Below, one piece after another: positions 9,976 to 19,550 of a DNA stretch of 64,000 nt. The stretch lies in the NCBI GenBank assembly GCA_003854985.1, contig RQOG01000130.1:1-64000 (forward strand). Reading direction: 5' to 3'. The DNA is from Calditrichota bacterium. Lineage in GTDB: Bacteria > Calditrichota > Calditrichia > Calditrichales > Calditrichaceae. Below the pieces are notes generated by a model, which was given only the letters and a program-made list of their open reading frames with translations, was not told the DNA's origin and did no database searches. Position numbers and translations under genes: made by a program. Every line of letters starts with the position of its first letter. The first letter of the stretch is position 1.

Positions 9976-11286
9976 TTAAATATCTTTCAGAACATCAGAA
10001 AGATCGGGCTTACCGATTTCCTGAAGTTCATAAGTCACACGAACCGCCGGTTTATTAATCTTAACCAGTTTTCTTAAATCAATCGGTGTTCCGATAATAA
10101 CCAGATCACAATCGGTTTTATTTATGGTATCTTCAAGATCTTTTATTTGTTTTTTACCATATCCCATGGCCGGTAAAAGCGCGCCTATACCACTGTATTT
10201 TTTAAATGTCTCGGTTATTGTACCAACAGTAAAAGGTCTGGGATCAACAATCTGGGCGGCGCCGAATTTTTCCGCAGCCACCACGCCTGCGCCGTAAGTC
10301 ATCTCGCCATGCGTGAGGGTAGGACCGTCTTCAACGACTAAAACACGTTTACCCTTTATTAAATGGTAATCTTCTACGAAAATCGGTGAAGCGCCGTCTA
10401 TAATTACGGCATGAGGATTGACTTGCTGAATGTTTTCCCGCACAACCTGAATATCTTCTGCATCAGCAGAGTCCATTTTATTGATCAAAACAACATCCGC
10501 CGCTCTTAAATTAGCTTCTCCCGGATAATAAAATAATTCATCGCCGGGGCGATGCGGATCCACTACCGTAATCAACAGGTCAGGTTTGTAAAAAGCCATA
10601 TCATTATTGCCGCCATCCCATAAAATCACATCGGCTTCTTTCTCGGCCTCCCTGATTATCGCTTCATAATCCACGCCGGCATAAATTACCGTACCGCTTA
10701 CAATATGAGGTTCGTATTCTTCCCGCTCTTCAATGGTGCATTTATGCTTATCCAGATCGGATAGTTCTGCAAAACGCTGAACTTTTTGTTCGGCGAGATT
10801 TCCATAAGGCATGGGATGACGAATAGCGATGACTTTTTTACCGGACGACTGCAAAAGCCGGGCAATTTTACGGGTCGTCTGACTTTTTCCGCATCCGGTT
10901 CTGACAGCGCACACAGCGATTACAGGTTTTGTGCTCTTGATCTGCGTATGTTTAGGCCCCAACATTTTAAAATCTGCGCCGGCGGCATTCACCAGGGCCG
11001 AGCGGCTCATTACATAATCATACGGTACATCGCTGTAAGAAAAGACAACCTCATCCACATCAAATTTATGTATTAATTCTACCAATTCACTCTCGGGATA
11101 TATTTTTATCCCATCCGGATATAATCTTCCGGATAATTCCGCCGGATATTTTCGGTCATCGATATCAGGTATCTGGGTAGCTGTAAATGCAACGACTTCA
11201 TAGGATTCATTATCCCGATAGTAAGTATTGAAATTATGAAAATCCCTTCCTGCCGCACCCATAATAATAACCTTTGTCTTATGCAT
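9976..11286 (-). CDS. cyclic 2,3-diphosphoglycerate synthetase-like P-loop protein
   Basis: The 436-residue protein has an N-terminal Rossmann-like part (KVIIMGAAGRDFHNF) and a P-loop NTPase part with VRTGCGKSQTTRK near residue 130, ILWDGGNND near residue 220 and VLINKMDSAD near residue 262. This layout matches the family named after archaeal cyclic 2,3-diphosphoglycerate synthetase. In methanogens that enzyme makes an osmolyte and heat protectant. Bacterial members are often annotated only as GTPases, and activity here is uncertain. Its neighbour, carbamate kinase, suggests a link to acyl-phosphate metabolism rather than osmolyte synthesis. Confidence 0.75.
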   Translation of the reverse strand: MHKTKVIIMGAAGRDFHNFNTYYRDNESYEVVAFTATQIPDIDDRKYPAELSGRLYPDGIKIYPESELVELIHKFDVDEVVFSYSDVPYDYVMSRSALVNAAGADFKMLGPKHTQIKSTKPVIAVCAVRTGCGKSQTTRKIARLLQSSGKKVIAIRHPMPYGNLAEQKVQRFAELSDLDKHKCTIEEREEYEPHIVSGTVIYAGVDYEAIIREAEKEADVILWDGGNNDMAFYKPDLLITVVDPHRPGDELFYYPGEANLRAADVVLINKMDSADAEDIQVVRENIQQVNPHAVIIDGASPIFVEDYHLIKGKRVLVVEDGPTLTHGEMTYGAGVVAAEKFGAAQIVDPRPFTVGTITETFKKYSGIGALLPAMGYGKKQIKDLEDTINKTDCDLVIIGTPIDLRKLVKINKPAVRVTYELQEIGKPDLSDVLKDI

Positions 11287-11514
11287 AAAATCTCCTTTTG
11301 GTTACAGATATTGAGATTTCAATTTAAAAACGGCGCACCAATAAATCAATGATAAAAGTGTTATTTTTTTCATGGCTTAAGTTATTGTATTTATTTATTT
11401 TACAAGATGATATTTTATATATACACCAATACTTATAATTATTCTGTTTTTATATAAATATCTGATTTTAAAAGGGTTAATCGCTTTTATTGGAAATCCT
11501 GGTATTCTGCGGAC

Positions 11515-14500
11515 TTAATTCTGCCGGTTGGCCGGCAATTTAATTACAAAATTACAAAATTCATTTTTGGCAAATTCCAACTCAATTTTACCGCCGTGTT
11601 TTTCAACATTGTTTTTAATGATATCCATGCCGACGCCTCTGCCCGACACTGTATTGACCGAGTCGGATGTCGATACACCCTGAAGAAATATCAGCTCCGC
11701 TATTTGTTGTTCGGTTAATCGTTCTATTCGGTCCGGTTGGATTTTCCCCGATTCAAGGACTTTCAATTTTACTTTATCCGCTTGTATACCCCGGCCATCA
11801 TCCCGGAATGAAATGCAAAAATATTCTTTTTCGAAATAGGACGTAATTTCTATGACCCCTTGTTGAGGCTTATTATTTGCCTTTCTTTCTTCCGGTGTTT
11901 CTATGCCATGTGAAATTGAATTTCTGACTAATTGCACAAGAATTTCCTTTACCAGAAGACGATGCTCGAAAGGAATTTTATGAACATGAAATTTATCATG
12001 CTTAAAATGCACCTGCTTCCCCATGCCTGCGGAAAGACTGCTGATAAGATGTCCGATCGAATTGATGAATAACTCCTTTTCATAATTGCGTTTTGGCCGG
12101 AAATTCGTCTGGAATCTGGAAATACGTTCGATTAACCGGTTGATTTCATCATAACTGTTATTCAGAGTAGCTATCCGCACTGAAATGGAAACAAAATCTT
12201 TCGAGTTGATATCCTTTTTATTTTTTACCAGTTCAATTTCATCTTCACAGGCATGAGCCAGATCGACAAATAATTTCAAATCCAGCAGACTGGCATTGCC
12301 TTTGATCAAATGAAGGGAGCGATACAAGTCTGCCAGCAATTCATATAAATCGGCTTCCAACACCGATTTTTTTAAAACCGAGTTGATATAAACCATTTCC
12401 TGCTCGGTGCTTTCCATAAATTCTTTCAGTAAAGAAGCGTCCACATGTAAAATGCTTAACAACATTTCAAGTTGACGCTTGGTTTGTTCTTCTGATTCTT
12501 TGAGTTTTTTAGCTAATAGTTTTTGTTCCGTTATATCGATCACGGTGAAAATCAATTGCGTATCTTCCCCATTGTTTCCATTCTTATTGATACGTTTGAA
12601 ATTAAACGATAAATATTGTAACTGTTTAAAATGCCCCGATTTACCATTGGTAAACAATTCGATTTCGGACAAGGGATTTAACTCTTCGATAAGCTTGTCA
12701 TCGATACCGGAATTAAGGTAAAGGTCAAAGTATTCCTTTATACTCACGATAACCGATTCCTGCGCCCTCCCCCTGAACAAGCTGATAAAATTCCTGTTGG
12801 CTATTTTTTCGATTCGTAAAATCTTTTCCAACGATTTGGAATACTGCGCTCCGATATTAAGCTTTGAATCCAGTAAAAAAATACCTTCTTCCACATTATT
12901 GAGAATATTATCGGTTTCTCTTTTGGCCGATTCCAGATTAATGTTCGATTCCAATAATTCTTTCTGCGCTTTTTTCCTGGTTTTTATTTCCTGCCGGGCC
13001 TGGAAATATAATCGTGCATTTTCGATAGCCGCCGTAATCTGGGTACTAAGCGTTTCGATAGCGGTGACGTCAAATTCATCAAAAGCGTTAACCTGATCGC
13101 ATTGGATATCCAACACACCGATAATTTTTTCCCCGCTTATTAATGGTATGGATATTTCTGATCGGGTTAATTCATCCTTATACTTTCTAAAATCAGGATT
13201 CAAATGCGTATCCTGACTTAATTGAATTTTCTTTTCTTTGCAGGCTTTCCCGATCATACCTTCGCCGACTTTGACATACAGAGAGGGTTCTAAGAATCCT
13301 TTATAAGTGCCGGCGGCCGCTTTTTGATCAAGTATCTGTTTATGCTCATTAAGAATAAATAATGAAATATTATTGAAATCAAAGGCTTCAAAAATAGTTT
13401 TGACGATATCGGCATACAAGGATTTTAGTTCCAACTGACTGCTTAAACTTTTACCCACTTCATACACAACCGAAGCCATAAGCAATTGACGCTGTGCTTT
13501 TCTTTCCGCTCTTCTTCTCTCGGAAACATCACGTACAATACTGATCCAGGCATCGTGACCTTCGTAATATATTTCATCTGATAAAATTTCAACATCAATT
13601 CTTTTGCCGGATTTGGTTACATGGGTATAGGAAAAGGGTATTTCCGGATTTTTGATATTAATGGTCTTTGACACCTTTTTATAGTCTTCGCCGGGATGTA
13701 AATCGAAAGGTGTCATCTTTTTAATTTCCTGGATCGAATAACCATAGATTTTTTGTACAACTTTCTCATTACAATCCAAAAAAAGATGCGTTTTCTTATC
13801 AAAGATAAAAATAGGATCCATTATCTGATTAAACAGATTAAAATATTTCTTTTCGCTTTCTTTTAATGCTTGTTCGGTTCTCTGGACTTTTTGCGACATT
13901 TCCTGGAGCGAATGGCTCATCTGAGCGTCATAAAAAAGAGCGGCCGCACCTAAGACAGAAATTTTAGATTCTTCGCTAACATCTATTTTCAGGCGAACAA
14001 CAGCATCTTTATATTCGAATTTTGCTATGCTGTTATACATGGAATTTTTAAAATATTTATAGGCTTTTGTTACCGGACCGCCTAATATTACTAATTCGGG
14101 ATCAACCGTATTCATAATGGTTATGATTACATTACCCAGATGCGATCCGAATTTGGAGAATATTTTAAGCGCCTTCGCGTCACCCAATAAAGCTTGTTCA
14201 AGTAACTGATCTAAAGTCAGATCATATTCGCTTATAAAAAACTTTTCGCTGCAGTAATGTTCAAAACTTTTATCAAGATAGGGCAGCCTGCCGAATTCGC
14301 CAGCGCTGCAATTAATACCGGCGGTTAACTTTCCATCAATCATAATTCCAGAGCCCAGACCGGTTCCCATCACCAGGCCTACAATATTTTTATAATTCCG
14401 GCCTTTTCCAAAATACTTTTCGCCGGTAACAAAACAGTTGGCGTCATTATTAATATAAACCTGTACATTAAATCTATCCTGCAGGATGTTTTTTAAAGGC

Positions 14501-14766
14501 GTTTTTTTCCATCCGGGTATGCTGTGTAAATGGTGCACAACGCCGGTTTCAAAATCTACCAGACCTGGCACTCCGACGCCAATTCCGATAACATCATTAT
14601 TAAAAACTTCTTCTACAACTTTCAGCACTTCGTTAAGAATTGTTTTTTCATCACGGTCATTGGAAATAAATGCGGAGGTATGCGCTTCGATAAAGCCTTC
14701 GCAGACACGTCCGACTCTGATTCGTCTGCCTTCCAGATCAACGCCTATAATAGGCTTTTTTTTCAT
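11515..14766 (-). CDS. hybrid sensor protein: ROK-like domain + PAS + GAF + PAS + HPt + CheA-type ATPase
   Basis: The 1083-residue protein is a rare fusion. Residues 1-280 are a ROK-family fold with GVGVPGLVD (63-71), NNDAN containing Asp108, and GTGLGSG (134-140). The usual DxGGT loop reads DLEGR, and the ROK zinc site is degraded (GEFGR, a single Cys), so it may sense rather than phosphorylate a sugar. Then come a coiled coil (about 282-305), PAS (305-415), GAF (435-590), another coiled coil, a second PAS (620-750), an HPt-like helical domain with His819 in LHLIKGN, and a HATPase with N-box Asn949, DDGRG (989-993) and SGRGVGM (1041-1047). There are no membrane segments, so it is cytoplasmic. 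The kinase core looks active. No response regulator is adjacent; a related degenerate protein lies at 61538-63028 beside CheY and CheX. Confidence 0.88.
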   Translation of the reverse strand: MKKKPIIGVDLEGRRIRVGRVCEGFIEAHTSAFISNDRDEKTILNEVLKVVEEVFNNDVIGIGVGVPGLVDFETGVVHHLHSIPGWKKTPLKNILQDRFNVQVYINNDANCFVTGEKYFGKGRNYKNIVGLVMGTGLGSGIMIDGKLTAGINCSAGEFGRLPYLDKSFEHYCSEKFFISEYDLTLDQLLEQALLGDAKALKIFSKFGSHLGNVIITIMNTVDPELVILGGPVTKAYKYFKNSMYNSIAKFEYKDAVVRLKIDVSEESKISVLGAAALFYDAQMSHSLQEMSQKVQRTEQALKESEKKYFNLFNQIMDPIFIFDKKTHLFLDCNEKVVQKIYGYSIQEIKKMTPFDLHPGEDYKKVSKTINIKNPEIPFSYTHVTKSGKRIDVEILSDEIYYEGHDAWISIVRDVSERRRAERKAQRQLLMASVVYEVGKSLSSQLELKSLYADIVKTIFEAFDFNNISLFILNEHKQILDQKAAAGTYKGFLEPSLYVKVGEGMIGKACKEKKIQLSQDTHLNPDFRKYKDELTRSEISIPLISGEKIIGVLDIQCDQVNAFDEFDVTAIETLSTQITAAIENARLYFQARQEIKTRKKAQKELLESNINLESAKRETDNILNNVEEGIFLLDSKLNIGAQYSKSLEKILRIEKIANRNFISLFRGRAQESVIVSIKEYFDLYLNSGIDDKLIEELNPLSEIELFTNGKSGHFKQLQYLSFNFKRINKNGNNGEDTQLIFTVIDITEQKLLAKKLKESEEQTKRQLEMLLSILHVDASLLKEFMESTEQEMVYINSVLKKSVLEADLYELLADLYRSLHLIKGNASLLDLKLFVDLAHACEDEIELVKNKKDINSKDFVSISVRIATLNNSYDEINRLIERISRFQTNFRPKRNYEKELFINSIGHLISSLSAGMGKQVHFKHDKFHVHKIPFEHRLLVKEILVQLVRNSISHGIETPEERKANNKPQQGVIEITSYFEKEYFCISFRDDGRGIQADKVKLKVLESGKIQPDRIERLTEQQIAELIFLQGVSTSDSVNTVSGRGVGMDIIKNNVEKHGGKIELEFAKNEFCNFVIKLPANRQN

Positions 14767-14927
14767 CCCTCTCCCCCGGGAATGATGTAAATATCAGATG
14801 CAATAAAAAACAGCAATTACAAAATTCAACATCTTAAGTTATTTTCGACTTAAACCAATGATTTATTAGCGAATAAGGTTACATGTCTTGGTTTTATTCA
14901 TAACATCATAATTGTTCACCTTTAATC

Positions 14928-15165
14928 ATGGAAAGCAAATTCATTCAAAATCCAAAAGAGATGCTCAATGAATTTCTGGAGATAACCGGTGAATACTCAA
15001 AATTGAATATTCCTACAATGGTATTTGATGTTAAGGCGGAGTAATAACCGGTTCTGATTATATACTCGATTTTTCGGAAAAGTTTGTCTGGATGAGAATA
15101 AATTGATTCACCTCTGTTCTTCAACTGAGGCAGGACATTCGGAATACAAAGTCGCTTCGGATTAA
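14928..15165 (+). pseudogene. possible decayed small gene with two frameshifts
   Basis: The roughly 450-base gap between the sensor kinase and threonine aldolase contains a reading that begins MESKFIQNPKEMLNEFLEIT and stops at residue 38. Continuing in a second frame (GGVITGSDYILDFSEKF) and then a third (KLIHLCSSTEAGHSEYKV) gives a protein-like product of about 78 residues ending at 15165. Each segment has protein-like composition, which suggests one gene broken by two frameshifts. I do not recognise the family. The rest of the gap shows nothing else I can support. Confidence 0.3.
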
Positions 15166-15213
15166 TGCCGGGAGTGATTGATTTTTAGGCTTTCCGTTTT
15201 TTTCAGATTCTCT

Positions 15214-16243
15214 TTAAATCAACCGGCGTAAAACACTAACAAACACTTCCACATCCTCTTCTTCGGTGTCAAAGGAGGTCATCCAGCGCACCTCATCGGT
15301 CTGGGCGTTCCAGATATAGAAAAAGTATTCTTTTTGCAGCGGCGCCATATATTCATGGGGTATTTGTGCAAATATGGCGTTGGTCTGAACAGGCTGGGTT
15401 ATTTTTATCTGACGAATATCTTTTACTTTTTCTTCCAGCAGTTTAGCCATGCGATTGGCATGGAGAGCGTTTCGTTGCCATAAATCATTTTCCAGCAAGG
15501 CATTAAACTGTGCGGAAATGAAACGCATTTTGGAATGCAGCTGCATGCCCTGCTTACGGATATATTTAAAATGTTCACTTAATTTTTCATCAAAAAAAAC
15601 AACCGCTTCGCCAAACATCATGCCGTTTTTAGTGCCGCCGAAAGACAACACATCCACGCCGGAATCTGCGGTAAACTCATGAAAAGGCTTGTCAAGAAAA
15701 ACGGCGGCATTGGCAATCCGTGCGCCGTCCATATGAAAAAACAAATCATTTTCCCGCGCAAAATAACTGAGATCCTGCAGTTCTTCAACTGTATAAACCG
15801 CACCCATTTCAGTGGGCTGGGAAACGGAAATGACGCCCGGCTGAACATGATGTTCAAATCCTTTGGAATGCATTAAAGGCGGCATTTGTTCTACACGCAG
15901 TTTTCCGTCTGCAGTTGGCAAAGGTATTAATTTGCATCCGGTAAAATGTTCCGGAGCGCCGCATTCATCGACATTAATATGAGCGGTTTCTGCACAAATA
16001 ACCGCCTGATGCGAATGCAGAATACTCTGTAATCCAATCACATTGGCACCGGTGCCGCCATAGGTAAAAAATACCTGTGCATCCGCTCCAAAATGCTTTC
16101 TAAAAATATCTTCCGCTTTTTTTTGTATATGGATCATCGCCATAACCAACCACATGTCCCCGGTTGGCTTCCTGCAGGGCTTTCATAATTTCCGGGTGTA
16201 CCCCGGCGTTATTATCACTGGCAAAGTTTTTATTGTATTTCAT
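15214..16243 (-). pseudogene. ltaE: low-specificity L-threonine aldolase, interrupted by a frameshift
   Basis: The uninterrupted frame covers 15214-16155 and includes the PLP region SFGGTKNG with the Schiff-base lysine, and FHMDGARIANA. Upstream, in another frame from an ATG at 16243, the missing N terminus is clear: KNFASDNNAGVHPEIMKAL, then GHVVGYGDDPYT. The two parts join at a run of eight A residues on the coding strand (16117-16124); one A fewer restores the frame. The enzyme cleaves threonine to glycine and acetaldehyde. The gene is either truly inactivated or the run was miscounted. Beginning translation at the later ATG (16155) would lose the conserved GYGDDPYT segment. Confidence 0.85.
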
Positions 16244-16277
16244 TTTATTCGTATAAGATCCTATGGTATCTTTCGTC

Positions 16278-16757
16278 CTAAATTATTGTCTTTTCCAACA
16301 ACACTTTTATCAAAGCCTCCAGGCCTTTTTGGTCTTCCTGATCGAATCTTGCTAATTTTGGACTGTCAATATCCAGAACGCCAATCAGTTTATTTTCTTT
16401 AATCAATGGAATAACGATTTCCGATCGGGAAGCGGGATCGCAGGTAATATGGCCGGGAAATTCATTTACGTTTTTAGCGATAATTGCCTTTTTATTCTGT
16501 GCCGCAGTTCCGCAGACGCCGCGTCCTAATGAAATTCTGACACAGGCCGGCTTGCCCTGAAAAGGGCCGAGTATGAGTTTATCGCCGACCAGCCGGTAAA
16601 ACCCGGCCCAGTTGATATCAGCCAATGAATCATAGATTAAGGCGGAAAAATTAGCCATATTGGCTATGATATCCAGTTCGGAATCAAGCAGTTTTTCTGT
16701 TTGCCGGAGAAGCAGGTCATAGATTATTTGTTTTGAAATAATTTCCGGCTCAACCAT
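16278..16757 (-). CDS. msrC: GAF-domain free methionine-(R)-sulfoxide reductase
   Basis: The 159-residue single GAF domain has the three conserved cysteines of fRMsr: PACVRI, GVCGTA and ITCDPASRSEIV, plus WAGFYR near residue 50 and GVLDIDSP near residue 127. The enzyme reduces free methionine-R-sulfoxide using thioredoxin. The gene follows the DUF35 gene by only 6 bases and may be co-transcribed with the HMG-CoA synthase module, with no obvious functional link. Confidence 0.93.
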   Translation of the reverse strand: MVEPEIISKQIIYDLLLRQTEKLLDSELDIIANMANFSALIYDSLADINWAGFYRLVGDKLILGPFQGKPACVRISLGRGVCGTAAQNKKAIIAKNVNEFPGHITCDPASRSEIVIPLIKENKLIGVLDIDSPKLARFDQEDQKGLEALIKVLLEKTII

Positions 16758-16763
16758 GATTTT

Positions 16764-17174
16764 TCAGCTTTCGATACCCGGACATAGTATCGGACGAAAT
16801 TTATAGCCATAAAGAATAGGTCCGCGCGGTCCATCCTCATAAATCTGCCGGATAACCATTTCCAAATCCATACCGATTTCAAGTTGTTCCGGAAAATAAT
16901 CTGTCAATTGCGCTGTAATACGCACGCCTTCTTCAAGGTCAACCAAAGCCACTACATAAGGAATAATTTGTTCAAAACGATCCGGCGACTGATAGATCGT
17001 GGTATAACTGTATAATTTACCTTTGCCTTTAAATTCATAAGGCTCAGAATTACGGGATTTACATTTCATGCATACCTGACGGGGAGGAAAGCTAAGACTT
17101 CCGCAATCAGTACATCTTCTCCCCTGCAAACGATACCGCTGAGATTTTAAGCGCCAATACCTGGGAATATCCAT
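16764..17174 (-). CDS. DUF35 zinc-ribbon/OB-fold protein (acyl-CoA channelling partner)
   Basis: The 136-residue protein has an N-terminal rubredoxin-like zinc ribbon with two CxxC pairs (CTDC, then CMKC) and a C-terminal OB fold starting at GKGKLYSYTTIYQSP. In archaea such DUF35 proteins sit between acetoacetyl-CoA thiolase and HMG-CoA synthase and bring the shared CoA-binding site together. The gene order here, HMGS then thiolase then DUF35 with gaps of about 10 bases, matches that archaeal arrangement. Confidence 0.92.
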   Translation of the reverse strand: MDIPRYWRLKSQRYRLQGRRCTDCGSLSFPPRQVCMKCKSRNSEPYEFKGKGKLYSYTTIYQSPDRFEQIIPYVVALVDLEEGVRITAQLTDYFPEQLEIGMDLEMVIRQIYEDGPRGPILYGYKFRPILCPGIES

Positions 17175-17185
17175 ATTTTCTCCTG

Positions 17186-18346
17186 TCAGACTATTTTTTT
17201 TAAGATTGTAGTAATTACTGTGGCGCCGCTGCCGCCTATATTTTGTGCCATGGCTATTTTGTTTCTTTCTACCTGAATTTCTTTGGCCACCGTTTCCCGT
17301 ATCTGTTGTGCGGCTTCCACCACCTGATAAACGCCGGTTGCGCCAACAGGATGTCCCCTGCCTTTTAATCCTCCGCAGGTAGACATAGGAAATTTTCCTT
17401 TTATATCAATACCGTTTTTTTCGGCAAAACGTATCGCTGTGCCCATTTCTGTAAATCCGCTGGCTTCCATAGAAAGAACCGAGATAATACTGAAAGCGTC
17501 GTGCACTTCATAAAAATTAATATCCTTCGGTGAAAGACCGGAAACATGATAGGCCTTTTTTGCACTGCGCTCCGCGCCTTTCAGCCAAAGAGGATTTTCC
17601 CGGTTATCCAGCGCAACCGTATCTGTTCCAACCTCGCAGGCCAAAATTGAAACCGGTTTGCCTTTGTATTGCGATACATTCTCCTGCGCGACCACTATTA
17701 CGGCGGCTGCTCCATCCGCAACCGGACTGGAATCCAGGATATTGATCGGATCGGCAACGATTTTGGCTTTTGCATACTCGTCCAGTGTAATCGGATACCT
17801 GAACATGGCGTTGGGATTATAACAGGCGTTTTTATGTGCATTAATCGGAAAAATGGAAAAATCATTCTTATTAAATTTAAATTCATATAAATAGCGTTTC
17901 ATAAGAAGCGCATTGATTCCGACAAAACTTAAACCCATCGTTGTTTCATAATCGGCATCCGCCGCGGTCGCCAGAGCTTCAGTAACGTTATTTGCAGAAA
18001 ATTCCGTTAGTTTTTCCACACCAACTACGCCGACCGTATCCATTAAACCGGAAGCCACTGCCTTAACAGCCATACGAATAGCGGCGGCGCCGGAACCGCA
18101 GGCGGCTTCAATTTTCATCCCTTCAACGCCGTCAAGTCCGGCATAATCGGCGACCAAAGCGCCTAAATGTTCCTGTTCGCTCATCGCTCCGCTGAGCATA
18201 TTTCCGACGGTAATGCCATCAAGATTTTCCACACCGGCGTCTTCCATCGCATCGCGTAATGCCGATACAGCGAGATCGCGTAAATTTGTACCCCAGTGTT
18301 CCCGGACCGGGGTCTGCCCGATTCCGACAATTGCCACTTTTCTCAT
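17186..18346 (-). CDS. archaeal-type acetyl-CoA C-acetyltransferase (thiolase)
   Basis: The 386-residue thiolase has the nucleophile Cys in EAACGSGAAAI, His in YEVHDAFSI and GRGHPVGATG near the C terminus. The last motif reads NIGGSGA where typical bacterial thiolases have a catalytic Cys, a feature of the archaeal/SCP2-like group. It condenses two acetyl-CoA to acetoacetyl-CoA, the substrate of the HMG-CoA synthase encoded immediately upstream. Confidence 0.92.
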   Translation of the reverse strand: MRKVAIVGIGQTPVREHWGTNLRDLAVSALRDAMEDAGVENLDGITVGNMLSGAMSEQEHLGALVADYAGLDGVEGMKIEAACGSGAAAIRMAVKAVASGLMDTVGVVGVEKLTEFSANNVTEALATAADADYETTMGLSFVGINALLMKRYLYEFKFNKNDFSIFPINAHKNACYNPNAMFRYPITLDEYAKAKIVADPINILDSSPVADGAAAVIVVAQENVSQYKGKPVSILACEVGTDTVALDNRENPLWLKGAERSAKKAYHVSGLSPKDINFYEVHDAFSIISVLSMEASGFTEMGTAIRFAEKNGIDIKGKFPMSTCGGLKGRGHPVGATGVYQVVEAAQQIRETVAKEIQVERNKIAMAQNIGGSGATVITTILKKIV

Positions 18347-18355
18347 TTTATTACC

Positions 18356-19420
18356 TTATTCCTTTATAATTTTTTTCCGTAAGCGGGCATAAGCCGCATA
18401 GTTGATCGGTATCGCCCTGTCAATATAAGTTTTGGTTTTCGGAGCCAGTTTTGCCGCTTTGGTTATTTTAGAAGTTACCATAAAACTGAAGGTATCACTC
18501 CCTGCACCGGAACCAAAACTGGAAATAAGAATTCGTTCACCGGGTTTGGCATGATCCAAAATATCGGTTAAGCCAACCACCGAAGCGCCGGCATAAGTAT
18601 TTCCAATAGAGGGTGATAATAATCCGTATTTTTGCTGCTCCTTTGAAAATCCGAGCATCTTGCCTACCTTCAATGGAAATTTGCTGTTAGGTTGATGAAA
18701 TACGACATAAGCAAAATCTTCCGGCTTTAATTTGAGCTCTTCCAGCAGGGCGGACACCGAACTTGTAATGTGTTTAAAATAGGCGGGTTCCCCTGTAAAA
18801 CGGTTGCCGTGCTCCGGATATCGCTGATATGCCCGGCGAAAAAAGTCCGGGGTATCGGTTACATAGCTGTAAGAACCTTCCAGAACAGCCAGTGATTCCT
18901 CAGCCGGCCCGATGATAAAAGCCGCTCCGCCTGCCGCGGCCGTATATTCAAGCGCATCTCCCGGTCTTCCCTGTGCCGTATCCGCACCGATGCACAAGGC
19001 ATATTCCCCCATTGAACTTCCTACAAAAGCAAAACCGGCCTGCATGGCTTCGGTGCCCGCTTTGCAGGCAAATTCCATATCGGCGGCAAGCGTATCCGGA
19101 GCAATACCCAATACTTCAGCCACAACAGTTCCGGTAGGCTTAACCGCATATGGATGGGATTCCGAGCCAACCCATATGGCGCGTATTTTCGCCGGGTTGA
19201 TTTTCGCGCGTTTCAACGCATTCTGAGCAGCTTCAATCGACATGGTCGTCGTATCTTCGTCTTTTCCCGGCACACTTTTTTGCTTAACCGGGAGGAATTT
19301 ATTATCCTGCCCGTCGCGCCAAAGTTCAGATATTTCTGTCCCCGGAAGACGATAAGCCGGTATATAAGCGCCGTAACCGACAATACCAACGTCTCTGCTT
19401 GGTTTCATCATTTTACTCAT
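18356..19420 (-). CDS. hydroxymethylglutaryl-CoA synthase, archaeal type
   Basis: The 354-residue protein starts with [16 protein letters not shown] and carries the catalytic Cys119 in [11 protein letters not shown] and His242 in [11 protein letters not shown]. Its length and motifs fit the archaeal form of HMG-CoA synthase. It makes HMG-CoA from acetoacetyl-CoA and acetyl-CoA, the first committed step toward mevalonate. It is the first gene of the HMGS-thiolase-DUF35 set. No HMG-CoA reductase or mevalonate kinase occurs in the window, so the product's fate (isoprenoids or leucine-like degradation) is inferred. Confidence 0.92.
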   Translation of the reverse strand: MSKMMKPSRDVGIVGYGAYIPAYRLPGTEISELWRDGQDNKFLPVKQKSVPGKDEDTTTMSIEAAQNALKRAKINPAKIRAIWVGSESHPYAVKPTGTVVAEVLGIAPDTLAADMEFACKAGTEAMQAGFAFVGSSMGEYALCIGADTAQGRPGDALEYTAAAGGAAFIIGPAEESLAVLEGSYSYVTDTPDFFRRAYQRYPEHGNRFTGEPAYFKHITSSVSALLEELKLKPEDFAYVVFHQPNSKFPLKVGKMLGFSKEQQKYGLLSPSIGNTYAGASVVGLTDILDHAKPGERILISSFGSGAGSDTFSFMVTSKITKAAKLAPKTKTYIDRAIPINYAAYARLRKKIIKE

Positions 19421-19550
19421 GTTCTGTTCTCTTTACAGTTTAGATTGTATAGTATTTAAAATTATTCATTTATTATGTCATGCTTTTGATGTTTTTTGGA
19501 CAACCAAATAAAATCAATCTTCAAATAAAAGTCAAATTGATTTTCACCTG

